A program made the translations under genes and the position numbers. This document shows, piece by piece, positions 1 through 11,420 of a DNA stretch of 64,000 nt. The notes below the pieces were generated by a model. It did no database searches and was not told the origin of the DNA. It saw only the letters and a list, made by a program, of their open reading frames with translations. Source of the DNA: Strongylocentrotus droebachiensis (lineage: Eukaryota; Echinodermata; Echinoidea; Camarodonta; Strongylocentrotidae); NCBI GenBank assembly GCA_035222895.1, contig JAVYIG010000412.1:434001-498000 (forward strand). Direction: 5' to 3'. Every line of letters starts with the position of its first letter. The stretch's first letter is position 1.

Positions 1-121
1 GGTTCCTTGTCAGATGTGTGTGTGTCACCGCGGTAACATGAGTAATTCAATTACCACACCATGTGACGCTAGACACATGTCAGAGGATACCTGCCACAGA
101 ACATCTCGTCTCCAATAAGAC

Positions 122-136
122 TTGTCTGGTATCCTT

Positions 137-181
<45 letters not shown>

Positions 182-561
182 TCTGTCCCTCTCTCTCTCT
201 CTCTCTCTCTCTCACTCTTTCTATGTTTATATTTGATGATCTGTCTCCCCCTCTCTCTTCCTCAAAATCTCTCCCTCCCCCTGTCTACTTTTCTCAGTCT
301 CTGTTCCTATTACTGAATCTTTTCTCTGCATTTGTCTTGGGTCTGTTTCCATCCTCCTCATTATTACTCGCCCTCTCCCTCACTCCTTTGATTGTCCTTT
401 TCATCCGGTCATCCCCTGCCCTTTATGTCTCTCTCTCTCTCTCTCTCTTTCTATCTCTCTCTCCCTCTTTCTCTCTCCCCCTGTAGCTCCCTCTATCTCT
501 TCCTCTTTATATCTCTCTCACCCTCTATCTCCATTTCTATCTCAACCCTCCCCCCTCTTTC

Positions 562-609
<48 letters not shown>

Positions 610-620
610 CCTCTCCCTCC
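122..620. repeat. CT-rich microsatellite block
   Basis: Three runs of (CT)n, near 139-212, 424-480 and 565-612, are joined by degenerate pyrimidine-rich sequence. All the open frames here are Leu/Ser repeats produced by the dinucleotide, so none is called as a gene. Confidence 0.9.
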
Positions 621-1480
621 TCCAGAGAAGAACTCCATGTATTAGCCCACCTGTCCAATTCAATTCCATGCTTTGATTGCAAGAACATATCTTCACATGC
701 GCGGTGAATCTTTATGCCTACGCCACCACCAAAGATGATGCTCAAGGCATTATTAATATAACGGTTATGTTCTGAGGTGTTCTTAAAAGGGAAATTCGAC
801 CTTGATAGCATATCAAATCAGAAGCATACTGTTGAAAGTTTGAATGAAATCAGGTAAAAAATTAGAAATTATAAAATGTTGAAAGTTGTAATCACTGTAG
901 GTATGGGCTCTTCGAATTGGGTGAATCTGCAATGTCGCTGTGATGTAGTGGCTGCTACATGTAACTTTCCCATTTGTTCCAACACACAACATGACTAAAA
1001 TTTCAATTTTCAAAAATGAATTACTGGGGAGTGTCTTTTCTCTTTAGAGGACCCATAATGATATGCTATTCATAATATATTTCAAGTAGTGCCTCAAGGG
1101 AGAAGATGTGTAGGAGAAAAACAGAAACATAAACAGAAAAATAGGCTGCCTATACATTGCAGTGCATCACTGCACTAAAAATACAGAACTGTGCTCGCAA
1201 GAAATAAATATGGTTGGTTTAGAAAGACATCCCTTTTTGTCCCTCCCGCTCTCCAATTTCATAAATCATCCTAAATAGGTCTCCTCGTCTAGCATCAAGC
1301 AAATGCTCTGTCATATTGCCTTTCATTCATTCACTGAATTGGTTGGATGCTATCAACCCTCCTCCGTAAGACCACTTCTCATGTTTAGGATCCATTTGGT
1401 AGGGTTCTCTCTCCCCCCCTCCCCCCATCCTGAACTGACTGTACATTTCAGTCTGTTAGGCTGAGAAATAACCAGGGCAG
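621..1480. other. Stretch with no gene recognised
   Basis: AT-rich unique-looking sequence. No splice-bounded coding segment, RNA gene or repeat could be supported on either strand. Confidence 0.5.
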
Positions 1481-2383
1481 CAGGGCTCGACTTTATCGGG
1501 AGCCCGGTGGCCATTGGCTCCCTGAAACCCCTGCGGGCTCCCTGAAAAAGTGCTTGAGGAGCCCGGCTGGCTCCCTAAGTTTTTCTAGTATCAGCCACGA
1601 AAAATGCTGTTTCTTACCAGCACTTTAATCCATGTTTTAATCCATCTAAAAACCCAAATTCTGCAGTCAAAATCATGAAATATGCGCTAGGCATTCCAAG
1701 GCACACTTGGCTCAACTCCAGCGCGAATAATGAGTTGCAAAAGAAAACACATCGAGATCAGTGCAGGAATGCCATGCATGATAACGTTATATCTCCGCAC
1801 TCGTAACGAGTGCGCAATACATGCTGCATTGTATGTCGGTGCACTCAGAGAATGTACACACTAAGACAAACGCACGTGGTCGCTGCGTTGCCAGAGCTGA
1901 GTGTACATGTTTACGTCGACTCGTGTTTGTGATACATGTGCGTTTGTGATCGTGAGTGCTTATTCTTCAGCGTGCGTACCTGGATGGACTTGATTATTGT
2001 TTGAACATAATTTTACGAACTACAAACTTCAAAGGCGTGTGTAAAAAGGGGTTGATTGTTGTTTTGTGAACATATGTACGAATTAGAGAGATTCGTGGCT
2101 AATCGTTAAAACGGCGTGTACATGTATAAACGGTCAAAGGGACTGAAAAAAATAAAATATGGAATAAAAAAATAATAATACACCCCTCCCTGGTCCCGGC
2201 GCTGATGATTATAAAAAAAGGTATCGTGACGGTGTGTTTTAATTTTTTAATAGTTAATGACCATTATTATGACCACAAAAAAACGTGATAAACTTGGGCT
2301 CCCTGAAACCCCTGCGGGCTCCCTGAAAAAGTGCTTGAGGAGCCCGGCTGGCTCCCTAAAAAAAAAGTAAAGGTCAGGCCCTG
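1481..2383. mobile_element. Non-autonomous hAT-like element with 5-bp target duplication
   Basis: The element begins CAGGGCTCGACTTTA and ends with the inverted counterpart of CAGGGCCTGACCTTTA. It is flanked by GGCAG at 1476-1480 and 2384-2388, a 5-bp duplication. A subrepeat of about 70 bp (GGGCTCCCTGAAAC... through AGCCCGGCTGGCTCCCTAA) occurs near both ends in the same orientation, at about 1515-1580 and 2288-2360. No transposase reading frame is visible. CAGGG termini with 5-bp duplications fit the hAT5-type group; this assignment is inferred from the ends alone. Confidence 0.75.
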
Positions 2384-2677
2384 GGCAGTATTACTATCAA
2401 GAAGAAGAGATGGTGAGTGTTTTTGTGATAAATTGTTCAGGCCTTTTTATAAGCTACACAGCCCTCTTACTGATTAGATATTGCTCCATCAGAAATAAAT
2501 AGTTTCTCACTTAAAATCCAAAGAATTTAAAGAAAGAGCTATTAATCCAATATTAATATAACCCTGAAATATACACTAACTGATTAACTATTATTATTAT
2601 TATTTTCTACACACTCCTTATCCATTGGCCCATATAATGCTGGGTAAAGTTTTTTTGAGGATGATTTTATACATTAA

Positions 2678-3044
2678 AGGTAAAGACCAGTAATGGTCAT
2701 GCGATTGCATTGTGAAAGAAACGTTGTGGAATAGATCAGAAAAGGTTGATCATCTAGCATCTAGCATCTGCAAGGTTCTGGAATCATCAAAATGATAAGA
2801 AAATTGGCCCATTCTTCGTAAAGTTACAAGCACTATACACAGAAAGATGTATACGGGACTACCCTATATCTCTCACACGACCAAGAGAGAAACAAATTTA
2901 CCAAATATATGAATTAGTAGGCGGTTTCCCGGCAAATTTTTTATCATCATGTATTAGTCAAAACATATTCTTTCACATGATTGGTAATGAGAGCTTCCAT
3001 TTCATTTTTTGAAATTGGGGCGTTACCAATACTGGTCTTTACCT
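2678..3044. mobile_element. TTAA-flanked MITE
   Basis: Inverted ends AGGTAAAGACCAGTA(A/T)TGGT face each other across 367 bp, and TTAA lies directly outside both ends (2674-2677 and 3045-3048). TTAA duplication is typical of piggyBac-like and Kolobok-like elements. There is no coding content. Confidence 0.75.
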
Positions 3045-3048
3045 TTAA

Positions 3049-4350
3049 AGTGAAACACAATTTATTTATTTTTTCAGTGATTTTTTTTTTAATGTGTTAT
3101 AGTGACTGTAATAAGGGTAACCATGGATACAGACCAACACAAAAATCAATTCAGATTGCCTGTGAAACACAGTTAATGACTTAATGGGGAGCATTATTGT
3201 AACCAAAATGACACAAATGCGTTGCAGGCATAATGGCCATTAGTTCAGCCATTTTATAAATTGTACCACTGACCAACCTATTTTAACACCATTCTTTCAT
3301 TCTTGTGTAAGTCAACTCTTTCCACTATTTAATTATACAATGTATTCACACCCTTCCATATTTCTGTATTTCATTAGCATCTTCGTGCAGATAGGGAGCG
3401 TTAGCTTTACTCTTGTCATTCCCTATTCATCCCTAAATCCAAGAGCTGTCCCGGAGAGAAATTTATCATCCTCTTCACTTTCATTATGCATTTGTTTGGT
3501 AATTTCTCAGAACAGCCATTTTTATCTCTCGATATGAGATTCAGGTACGCCACTGCAAGAGTATATGAAGGGTAGTCTGTCCATTCAGACTCTTAAGTTT
3601 GATTAATAATTCATGTGACATACAACAAACAGAGGCAGAAATATTGAGTAAAGGCCTGATTGAGTAACTTCCAAGTAGTGAGATTTTACTTTGGGGAGTT
3701 GCCTTGTTCTTCAGAACAATCATATTTTTTTAAAGGGAACCTGGATATTATTTGAGGTTGTAGGGACTACAAACACACACAATGTACATGTATAACTGAA
3801 CAGTTGGGTGATGTTGTCCTGGAATCACTATTTATCTATAATTGGAAATACAACAGCATAGAAACAATCATTGTCATATCACATGGGTATGAAATGTATG
3901 ATTTTCTTTTTCCATATGGCCATAAGCAAGCAAAATATTGAGAAATTGTCACAAACATTTGTTTTCTTTATATAACTAGTACATTGTAAATAGTATGTGT
4001 GCCTTGTAAAATAGTGTCAACCATTTTCAAACCATGAAATTGACATACACATAAAGGGACTGTGTTCATACTCTACGTAAAAGAAGGGCAATTGATGGCT
4101 TTTTCATTAATAGTCTCTTAATGAGAGCATACATACTGCATGGGCAATATGGAGGTGAATTGGAATATTTTACGCACCTATAAATGTCCACAAAATATCA
4201 ATCATCATTAATCATTACGAGCATTGGACATGCCACTTAAAGCAGGTTTTATCATTTGTTTCACTGTTTTTATCTCTGCTCAAGGAATCTCAATAAAAGA
4301 TATATTTCTCGTTTTGAAAATTCCAGTATACAATAAAACAAGGGAAACGC
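3049..4350. other. Stretch with no gene recognised
   Basis: AT-rich sequence with a few short open frames that look random. No repeat ends, SINE boxes or splice-bounded coding segments were found. Confidence 0.45.
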
Positions 4351-4529
4351 TCTCGGCGGTCTCGCCTGCATAACGCAATTCAATATGATAAACCAGAACG
4401 TCAATGACGTACATTGTACATTGTAGTGCTCATCCGCATCTCGCAACAACAAATATCGTGGTACACTTTTGAACTGGTCAAAAAATAAAAATGTGATGCC
4501 CTGGAAGGGACATAATTTCATTTCATTTG

Positions 4530-5285
4530 CATAAAGTACCATAAATAATCAATGGAGCAAAATCTCAAAATTCTGTGTAGAAGTTTAGTGTTCCAAATTT
4601 AGCTCTACCAGATAAGGCAAACCAAATCAAAATCCGTCAAGAAATGAGGGAGAAGAAGCAATTTTTGTTATTTTTGGAATAAATTTGCATAAATTACCAT
4701 AATTAAATAATGGAGAACAATTTCAAAATTCTGTGTAGACCTTTAGTGTACCAAAGTTAGCTCTACGATATAGAGCAAACCAAATCAAAATCGGTCGAAA
4801 TATGAAGGAGAAGAAGCATTTTTGGTGATTTTTAAATTATTTTTGGAATAAATTTGCATTATTATCATAATTAATCAATGGGAGTAAAATCTCAAAATTC
4901 TGTGTAGAAGTTTAGTGTTCCAAATTTAGCTCTACCAGATAAGGCAAACCAAATCAAAATCGGTCAAGAAATGAGGGAGAAGAAGCAATTTTTGGAAAAA
5001 ATTTGCATAAATTACCATTATTAATTAATGGAGAACAATTTCAAAATTCGGTGTAGAAGTTTAGTGTACCAAAGTTAGCTCTACCAGATAAAGCAAACCA
5101 AATCAAAATCGGTCGAGAAATGAAGGAGAAGAAGCATTTTTTGTGATTTCAAATAAATTTGCATAAATTAGCATAGATAATGAATTTCACGATTCTGTGT
5201 ACAAGTTTTAAATCCCCCTCCTAGCCCTATCATATGAAACAATCAGAATCAAAATCGGTTGAAAAATAACGAAGCATTTTGAAAA
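4530..5285. repeat. Alternating two-variant tandem array
   Basis: Four full units plus a decayed fifth share the core ACCAAATCAAAATC(G/C)GTC, with core starts near 4621, 4779, 4948 and 5097. Units alternate between GTGTTCCAAATTTAGCTC and GTGTACCAAAGTTAGCTC variants, giving a higher-order period of roughly 320 bp. Confidence 0.8.
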
Positions 5286-5290
5286 TCTTG

Positions 5291-5672
5291 ATGATGATGC
5301 CACAACATAGTCCAAGTCTGTTGACCTGAAATGACCTTTGACCTTGACTTTGTGATCTGAAATTCTACTCACATGATTGGGGATACTTGATTACCCTATA
5401 GTCCAAGTTTCATTGACTCAGAACTTATACTTTAAAAATTATATCAAAAATTCAAAAACTTAACCTTAGGTTAAGTTTTCGATGATGATGCTACAACATA
5501 GTCCAAGTCTGTTGACCTGAAATGACCTTTGACCTTGACTTTGTGATCTGAAATTCTACTCACATGATTGGGGATACTTGATTACCCTATAATCCAAGTT
5601 TCATTGACTAAGAACCTATACTTTAAAAATTATATCAAAAATTCAAAAACTTAACCTTAGGTTAAGTTTTTG
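5291..5672. repeat. 191-bp direct duplication with DR1-like sites
   Basis: Two nearly identical 191-bp units begin at 5291 and 5482. Each contains TGACCTTTGACCT (5332-5344 and 5523-5535), whose reverse complement is the consensus nuclear-receptor DR1 site, and each ends with the palindrome TTAACCTTAGGTTAA. Confidence 0.85.
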
Positions 5673-5682
5673 ATGTTGACGC

Positions 5683-5713
<31 letters not shown>

Positions 5714-5784
5714 ATCGCCGCCGTCGCCGTCACCGGAAAAGCGGCGCCTATGTCTCGCTTTTTGCTACGCAGGCGAGACAATAA

Positions 5785-6829
5785 CCGTAGCTTACATGAA
5801 AAATAATTTTTTTAAAAGCCATCAACATAAGGTCCATTTTCATTACAGATAAACCAATTTGAAAAACCACCAGGTTTTTGTTTAACTACCACTTATACTA
5901 CTGGAAAAACCACCAAAAAAATGTCTGTGTTTAATAATTCTGTGGTTTTTGGATGAGTTGTGCGCATTTATACCACTTGTCCCTGATATGCAATGTACTG
6001 TACATGTTAGAACAAAAGCAAGGAGAATCACAAAATTGAAAAACAGAATTATTCATCATAATTTTTATCTTGAGCACTTACACTGCAAAAAAAAATTGTT
6101 ATGTTAATGCAGGTGCTTTAAAAAAACCACACTCCAAAGATGAGTTTTTTAATTTTAGATCTTCAATTTTCCATTGTGTCAGTAGGCAGTTGCCTTGCAA
6201 ACTATATGTGATACTTGTTGTTAATAGGTAGGGCAGACCATGATGTTTGTCCAACCTAGCAACAACTAACATATTTGATTTGCATTCTGAGTATAGAATT
6301 ACAAATATTTGTAACAGGTGAATGTATTTATGTTGCTAGGTAAACATACATAAATTTGAATATATTATGAAAATGGTCTATTTAAACAGGGTCTGCTCTT
6401 GATTCAGCTGTACATGTAGTTGACAATCAACAAACAGAAACTGGCTACTACTACAACTTGTTAATGATATACAATGTAGCTAAGCTCAATTTCGTTCTCT
6501 AATTTCATTGTCCATCAAAATGCGCTTGTGACAGATAGTTGCTTAAAAATAGAAGTAGCAGTCTATTCATATTTACCGGTAATGAAGATCAAAGTTAGTA
6601 GCAGGGTAAAAATACATATCTGTGTAACAGACTAAATATTAATCATACACTAAGGTTATCTGTTGACTGATTTCTATACTTAAATCATCAAAATGACTGG
6701 TATAGGACATGTCCTCGAGTACAATACAAAGACAATAAACTTAGCGGATGGAATATTCAAATGGAATCTTTTTATATATATGAGCACACATAATGTAGTA
6801 ACATGGGCATGGGCAGTTTTGGTAAATGA
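5785..6829. other. Stretch with no gene recognised
   Basis: AT-rich sequence with A-rich runs. No coding exon, SINE boxes or paired terminal repeats could be supported. Confidence 0.45.
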
Positions 6830-7250
6830 GTGGAAGAGAAAGGGGAAGTGCTTGGGGATAGCGGGAGAGAGGGAGAGAGGGAGGGGAGAGAGGGGAGGGG
6901 GAGGGAAAGAGAGGGAGGGGGGAGAGAGGGGGAGGGGAGAGAGGGAAAGGGGAGAGAGGGAAAGGGGAGAGAGGGAAAGGGGAGAGGGAGAGATGCAGGG
7001 AGGCAGGGAAGGAGGGAAAGAGAGGAGGGAAAGAGAGAAGGGGAGAATGGGAAAGGGGAAGGGGAAGGGGAAGAAGGGAGAAGGGGAGGAAGGGAGAAGG
7101 GGAGGAAGGGAGAAGGGGAGGAAGTGAGGGGAAGGGGAGGGAGGAGAGAGAAGAGACAGGAAAATAAAGAGAGAAAGAGAGAAAGAAGACAGATGAGATG
7201 GGAAGGGAAGAGAGAGAGATACAAAAAGGAAAGAGAAAGATAGAAAACAG
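6830..7250. repeat. Long purine-rich (GA/GGA) tract
   Basis: Over 400 bp almost entirely of A and G on the + strand, built from GGGAGAGAGGG-type and GGAAGGGGAGAA-type units. Overlapping open frames on both strands are low-complexity Glu/Arg/Gly or Leu/Ser/Pro products of the tract, not genes. Long purine strands of this kind can form triplex DNA. Confidence 0.9.
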
Positions 7251-7295
7251 CATGGTAGATTATGTAGGGAGAGGAGTAGAGAATTTCAGATAAAG

Positions 7296-8115
7296 CAGGG
7301 CGCGACAAACCCGCTTGCCCGACGTCCCGGGGCAACCAAATTGAGCCGTCGGGCAAGTAAATCAAATTATCACTTGCCCGATTCGGGCAAGTGATACTTT
7401 TACAGTAATTTCCTAGTGTCCAAGAACTCTACCATTCACCCGTCAACTTCTTACCCGTCGTCAAAATCCAGAAGCAAAAAAGCGATCGTTCCGATTTCGA
7501 AAAAACTTCAGACAGCTAGCCAGCTCAGCTAGCTCAGCGCGCATGCAACAGTGACACTTCAAGCCATGAATGCCGCTCCGCCTCCACGCACGGCCGGCCG
7601 TGAGCTAGCTAGAGACAGCTAGCGCGATCGTACCAGCTGCGAGCTTATTCGCGCTCTCTCTCTCTAGCTCTGCAGGCCGCACCGACAGGCCTTTGCTATT
7701 CTCTGATTGCCGATTGGTTGAATCACGCCAAATATGACGTCATTATTCTAGGGAAATGAACACGTGCGAATCGGAATGGAATAAACAACAGGGATTTTCT
7801 AGTAAGTACAAAAAGTCAAATGTTTGATATTTATTCATAAAAAATAAAATGCGTTTTTTAAACCTTCAACCATCCTTTGTTGACCATTTTCTTTGACATA
7901 TTAGGTTATTATTCAGTACAGTTACACTGTACATGTATGTGCATTAATTTGCTATCTAAAACACTAACTTATCATTACGAGATAATAAATGCTTTAACCT
8001 CGAGTCCTTTTTCGCTTTAAAGTTTTGGGCAAGTGGAAATATTGTTTGGGCAAGTAAATTGAAAACCCACTTGCCCGACAGGGCAAGTGGTGAAAAAAAT
8101 TCTTGTAGCACCCTG
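7296..8115. mobile_element. Non-autonomous hAT-like element with 5-bp target duplication
   Basis: Ends are CAGGGCGCGACAA on the left and the inverse of CAGGGTGCTACAAGA on the right, flanked by TAAAG at 7291-7295 and 8116-8120. Subterminal CACTTGCCCGA and its inverse GGGCAAGTG recur several times near both ends, a usual pattern for transposase-binding sites. It resembles the 1481-2383 element in termini and duplication size but not in internal sequence. No transposase is visible. Confidence 0.75.
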
Positions 8116-8574
8116 TAAAGCTTTCTTGGAGATACAAGGACATAAATCATCACATAAGTGGATGACGCCAACCAAAAGGAAAGGAAGAAGTCTCAAGCAA
8201 ACAGTGAGGAAATGAGATTGCATCCACAGAGGAAAGCTAGTAGGTCAGACGTAGCTTGGATTCGCAAGTTAATGGTATGGATCAACTCTTGAAATTGCAT
8301 GATGAAAATCAGTTGAATGGTGATGGAAGCAAGAACATGTCATCTTCTTGGAATCAGGTATTGATATTTTAATCAACCAACTTAATATCAGGGAGGACAA
8401 CATGAAGAGTGACACTGCCACAGAATACCTCTAATATTCATCCAGTTGTGAAAATTAAAGATTCCAATACAAACAATACATATAACCCGCCACTCCCCCT
8501 CTCCCCAAACCAATCCAAACAACAACAACAACAAAAATTGTTAAAATATGTACATTATACATACTGTATTTCCA

Positions 8575-8645
8575 AATCACTGTGTCCCTTGCCATTGTAC
8601 ATGTATACATACATGTACACTGTACATGTACATGTACATGTTCAT
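8575..8645. repeat. Alternating purine-pyrimidine GTACAT palindromic repeat
   Basis: Repeated ACATGTAC and TACATGTA units form nested palindromes with strict purine-pyrimidine alternation over much of the span, so it could form Z-DNA or a cruciform. Confidence 0.7.
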
Positions 8646-9135
8646 GGTCTTAATACTATGCAGTCAAGAAAATCACAAGATTCTTTTTTAATATGATGGG
8701 GTTTTCTACTCTACTATTTGTCCTTCAACAACAAAAATAGCTTTCAAAAATAAATATGCACTTTTGTATCATTGTTTGTATGTGATGTCTATTACAGTAC
8801 AACCAAGTGTTTCTTAATAGGATATTAAAGATCCTTTCGGTACAAATACAGGAAGTATTTGACAGTTCCTACTACAAATACCAATCTAGGCCAACAACAG
8901 GTTACAGCTAGGTGCTATCAAAAGTTGAAGGGAATTCCTGTCTAGGAGTGTCAAAATAACTTGTTTAATGTTTATCTGTGATTTATGTGATCGAAGGGCC
9001 AGTCCCACCTGAAAATAATTATAATGACAGGTTCATTAAATGGTTACCAAATCTATAATACCAATAATATTGTGTTGTCTCAAAAGGATTACTCGGCCAA
9101 CAATTTTCTTGGGACACACCTCCATGATAATGCAG

Positions 9136-9295
9136 GTGTATCTGAAAGTCGAGCATGTAACTCCTTTAAAATAGATTAATGTCTTGCCAAAGGATATTAG
9201 TGCTGGGACATGGATTTGAACCCTGTACCTTGTGGTCTACAGTCCGGACTCGGGAGACTTATCCACTGGACCACAAGACCTCTACATATATAGTC
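9136..9295 (-). mobile_element. tRNA-derived SINE
   Basis: On the - strand the head reads GTGGTCCAGTGGATAAG (A-box-like), followed by GGGTTCAAATCC (B-box consensus, + coordinates about 9212-9223) and then CCTTTGGCAAGACATTAATC. The same body sequence follows the SINE heads at 9836 and near the right edge of the window, so these belong to one family. Confidence 0.75.
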
Positions 9296-9397
9296 TCCTG
9301 AGGGCAAGAAGGGCATCAGGTCAATGCAAAATGCCCTTCTGACTTGAAACAGATAATGTGTTTTGTGTCTAACAACAACCAAATGGCTACTACACTG

Positions 9398-9480
9398 TAG
9401 TTCAAGTTCAAGTTCAAGTTCATTTTATTTCCATTTCTCATAAAAAAAATACATTTAACAATACATTATACATTGACTTA
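9398..9480 (-). mobile_element. LINE 3' tail with AACTTG repeats
   Basis: On the - strand the sequence runs into AATAAAATGAACTTGAACTTGAACTTG-type hexamer repeats, the kind of short 3' tail used by CR1/L2-type LINEs. No ORF is left, and the extent of the body to the right (perhaps to about 9830) is uncertain. Confidence 0.45.
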
Positions 9481-9835
9481 CTGCTGTCAATCAATAATAA
9501 CTAGGTAGTAAGTAGTAACACATTCTAATATTGATGCAACCTACACATTGTGTTAGCTGTGAATGTATAATTGAAAATGTGAAAACATTACATTAAAATG
9601 GCATTACCCTAGACATACATGTATACGTCATCCTGCATTTAAAGCTCTTATTATAGGATTAAAGAATTGATTGCCATATGCCACTAGTACTGCATTGCCA
9701 AAGAGTAGGCCTGCATGTACATGAACATTTACAAAATGTATGCAGTGGTGTCCTGTCCGGCTCCACATTAACCTTTTCCCTGAGGAACACGGCAAAATAA
9801 ACAGTTCTGTGTACACCAGGACCTTATTGAATGAG

Positions 9836-10030
9836 ATGTTGTGGCTTATTGGATAAGTCGCCGGACTGTAGATCACAAGGTACGGGGTTCAGATAGCAGC
9901 CCGACACCCACGTCCTTTGGCAAGACGTTTATCTACATTTGCCACTCTCCACCCATGTGAGGCATATTGGTACCCAGTAAGAAGAAATTCCTTCAACACT
10001 TTAGCACCTTATAGCTGCTCAGCTCAGCTC
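9836..10030 (+). mobile_element. tRNA-derived SINE
   Basis: The head TGTGGCTTATTGGATAAGTC is A-box-like, GGGGTTCAGATAGC is a decayed B box, and CCTTTGGCAAGACGTTTATC matches the body of the neighbouring SINE. The copy ends near a foldback MITE that starts at 10032. Confidence 0.75.
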
Positions 10031-10031
10031 A

Positions 10032-10150
10032 GGGCCGTGTATTATAAAGAGTTATGATTGATCTTAAGTTTGATCAATACACAATGAGCCATAGACTTAC
10101 GATCAATATTAACCTTATGATCAATCAAAAGGCTTTATAATACATGGCCC
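10032..10150. mobile_element. Short foldback MITE
   Basis: GGGCCGTGTATTATAAAG at the left pairs with GGGCCATGTATTATAAAG on the opposite strand at the right, and inner TGATCAAT motifs are also inverted. The whole 119-bp unit can fold into a hairpin. Confidence 0.75.
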
Positions 10151-10559
10151 ACATCTGACAAGGATTTAAATCTTGATTAATGGCTCCAGCTTTAGGTCAC
10201 TATTCTTAATAAATATACATTATTTACATGTGTATATTAGGCGAACTGCAACAACAAAAATCAATTCTATTAAACAATGCATGACTTTGACCAAAGCTTT
10301 TTAATGAGATCAAATGCAGGCTAAATCAGGCTACACAAATATTGGCCTACAAATGTTCTCATTAAATAGAGGGAATGAGAAAATCAGATACTGTACAGGG
10401 CAGTCTGTCTATCACAAAAAGCATAAATTAAAGCACAATGGCCCTAATTATTTCCACGGTGGTTAAAATTAGCCTCAATCTTGTTAATAAATTTAGATCA
10501 TTGAATGTTATTGATTAATTCCTCCCACATCCACAATGCACGTTGTTTGCCTGAATCAC

Positions 10560-10644
10560 AGAGAGACAGAAAGAGAGAGAAGGCAAGAACGGGATTGGGG
10601 CTGAAAGAGAGAGAGAGAGAGACAGCGAGAGAGAGAGAGAGACA

Positions 10645-10691
<47 letters not shown>

Positions 10692-10715
10692 AGAAAGATA
10701 GAGGGGGGGGGGTAA
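10560..10715. repeat. (GA)n microsatellite
   Basis: About 150 bp of GA repeats with CA and AAAG interruptions, ending in a G run. The charged or Leu/Ser open frames across it are artefacts of the repeat. Confidence 0.9.
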
Positions 10716-11047
10716 AGTGCACTTCTATATATTTAGAAAAATATTTTTGGATGGGGAAAGAGTAATGAAATGTGTAGTAATATATTATAAATCAGGCTTT
10801 GAGCCAGAATTTTTACAATTGTATGTCCAAATAGGGTGTAAAATAAGGTGTAAAAAAGGGTGTCAATTCAATGATAAGGAATTAAAACTAGAGTATGGAA
10901 CATCTTCGAGTCAAGATACGTCCTACTGGCTGAAAGTTTGTAATGAATATTCTTCTGATGGCAACCAGTAATGTTTCAACCTGAAGTTAAAGTAAATATT
11001 CAAAGTTCCAATAACTGAAACCAGACTAACGTGGTCAAAAATGTAAC

Positions 11048-11420
11048 TACCGTATATAACGGTGTATAAACCGCACTTTTTTTAAAGTTTCAATTTATGC
11101 CCCTCCACCTGGCGCTATGCCTGGCAATGTCTCCCAGCTCGGTAATCGGTGTGTTGACTCACCACTCGGAAACTAGAACAACACTCAAATTTGTCTGTCA
11201 TCTTGGTTTGAAAGTAATCTTTCTGATAGATCTCAATATGTAGACTAGTTTACAATAATAATTCCTCCAATTTTTCTTCTATTACATGGTGTACCACAAG
11301 GTTCTATCCTAGGTCCCTACTGTTTTTTTAATTTACAGTACCGTAATGATCTTTTTAAGGGCGAAAAAGAGGGGTGCGGTTAATACACGAGGGCGGTTTA
11401 TACAACGTTATTTACGGTAC
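11048..11420. mobile_element. Inverted-repeat element containing a LINE fragment
   Basis: The left end TACCGTATATAACGGTGTAT, followed by AAACCGCAC, is answered at the right by the inverse of TACCGTAAATAACGTTGTAT, followed by AAACCGC. The ends are clear but target duplications are not. A LINE reverse-transcriptase remnant lies between them. Confidence 0.65.
11198..11331 (+). pseudogene. LINE reverse-transcriptase remnant
   Basis: In one + frame the sequence reads SSWFESNLSDRSQYV and then, after a gap that includes a stop, HGVPQGSILGP. These are two adjacent conserved motifs of non-LTR reverse transcriptases (the WF-x-S-x-L-x-(N/D)R-x-Q-x-V segment and GVPQGS-x-LGP). Only about 45 codons remain. 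The group cannot be set from this much, though Jockey/CR1/L2 types carry both motifs. Confidence 0.7.

Larger units (their letters stand above)
4351..5784. mobile_element. Composite non-autonomous element with internal tandem arrays
   Basis: The left end carries TCTCGCCTGCATAACGC (near 4360) and the right end carries the inverted TCTCGCCTGCGTAGC (near 5765-5783), so terminal inverted repeats bound the unit. Inside lie a tandem array of about 150-170 bp units (4530-5285), a 191-bp direct duplication (5291-5672) and a short CCG/CGT microsatellite (5678-5735). No transposase is visible and target duplications are not clear, so the superfamily is left open. Confidence 0.6.

Noticed and set aside
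6693-7365. Overlapping open frames of 137-197 codons on both strands
   Set aside because: They are translations of the purine-rich tract (Glu/Arg/Gly one way, Leu/Ser/Pro the other), with no domain or exon structure.
9197-9382. Possible tRNA gene
   Set aside because: A and B box-like sequences are present, but the arms do not fold as a tRNA and the same unit recurs with a common non-tRNA body, so it is a SINE.
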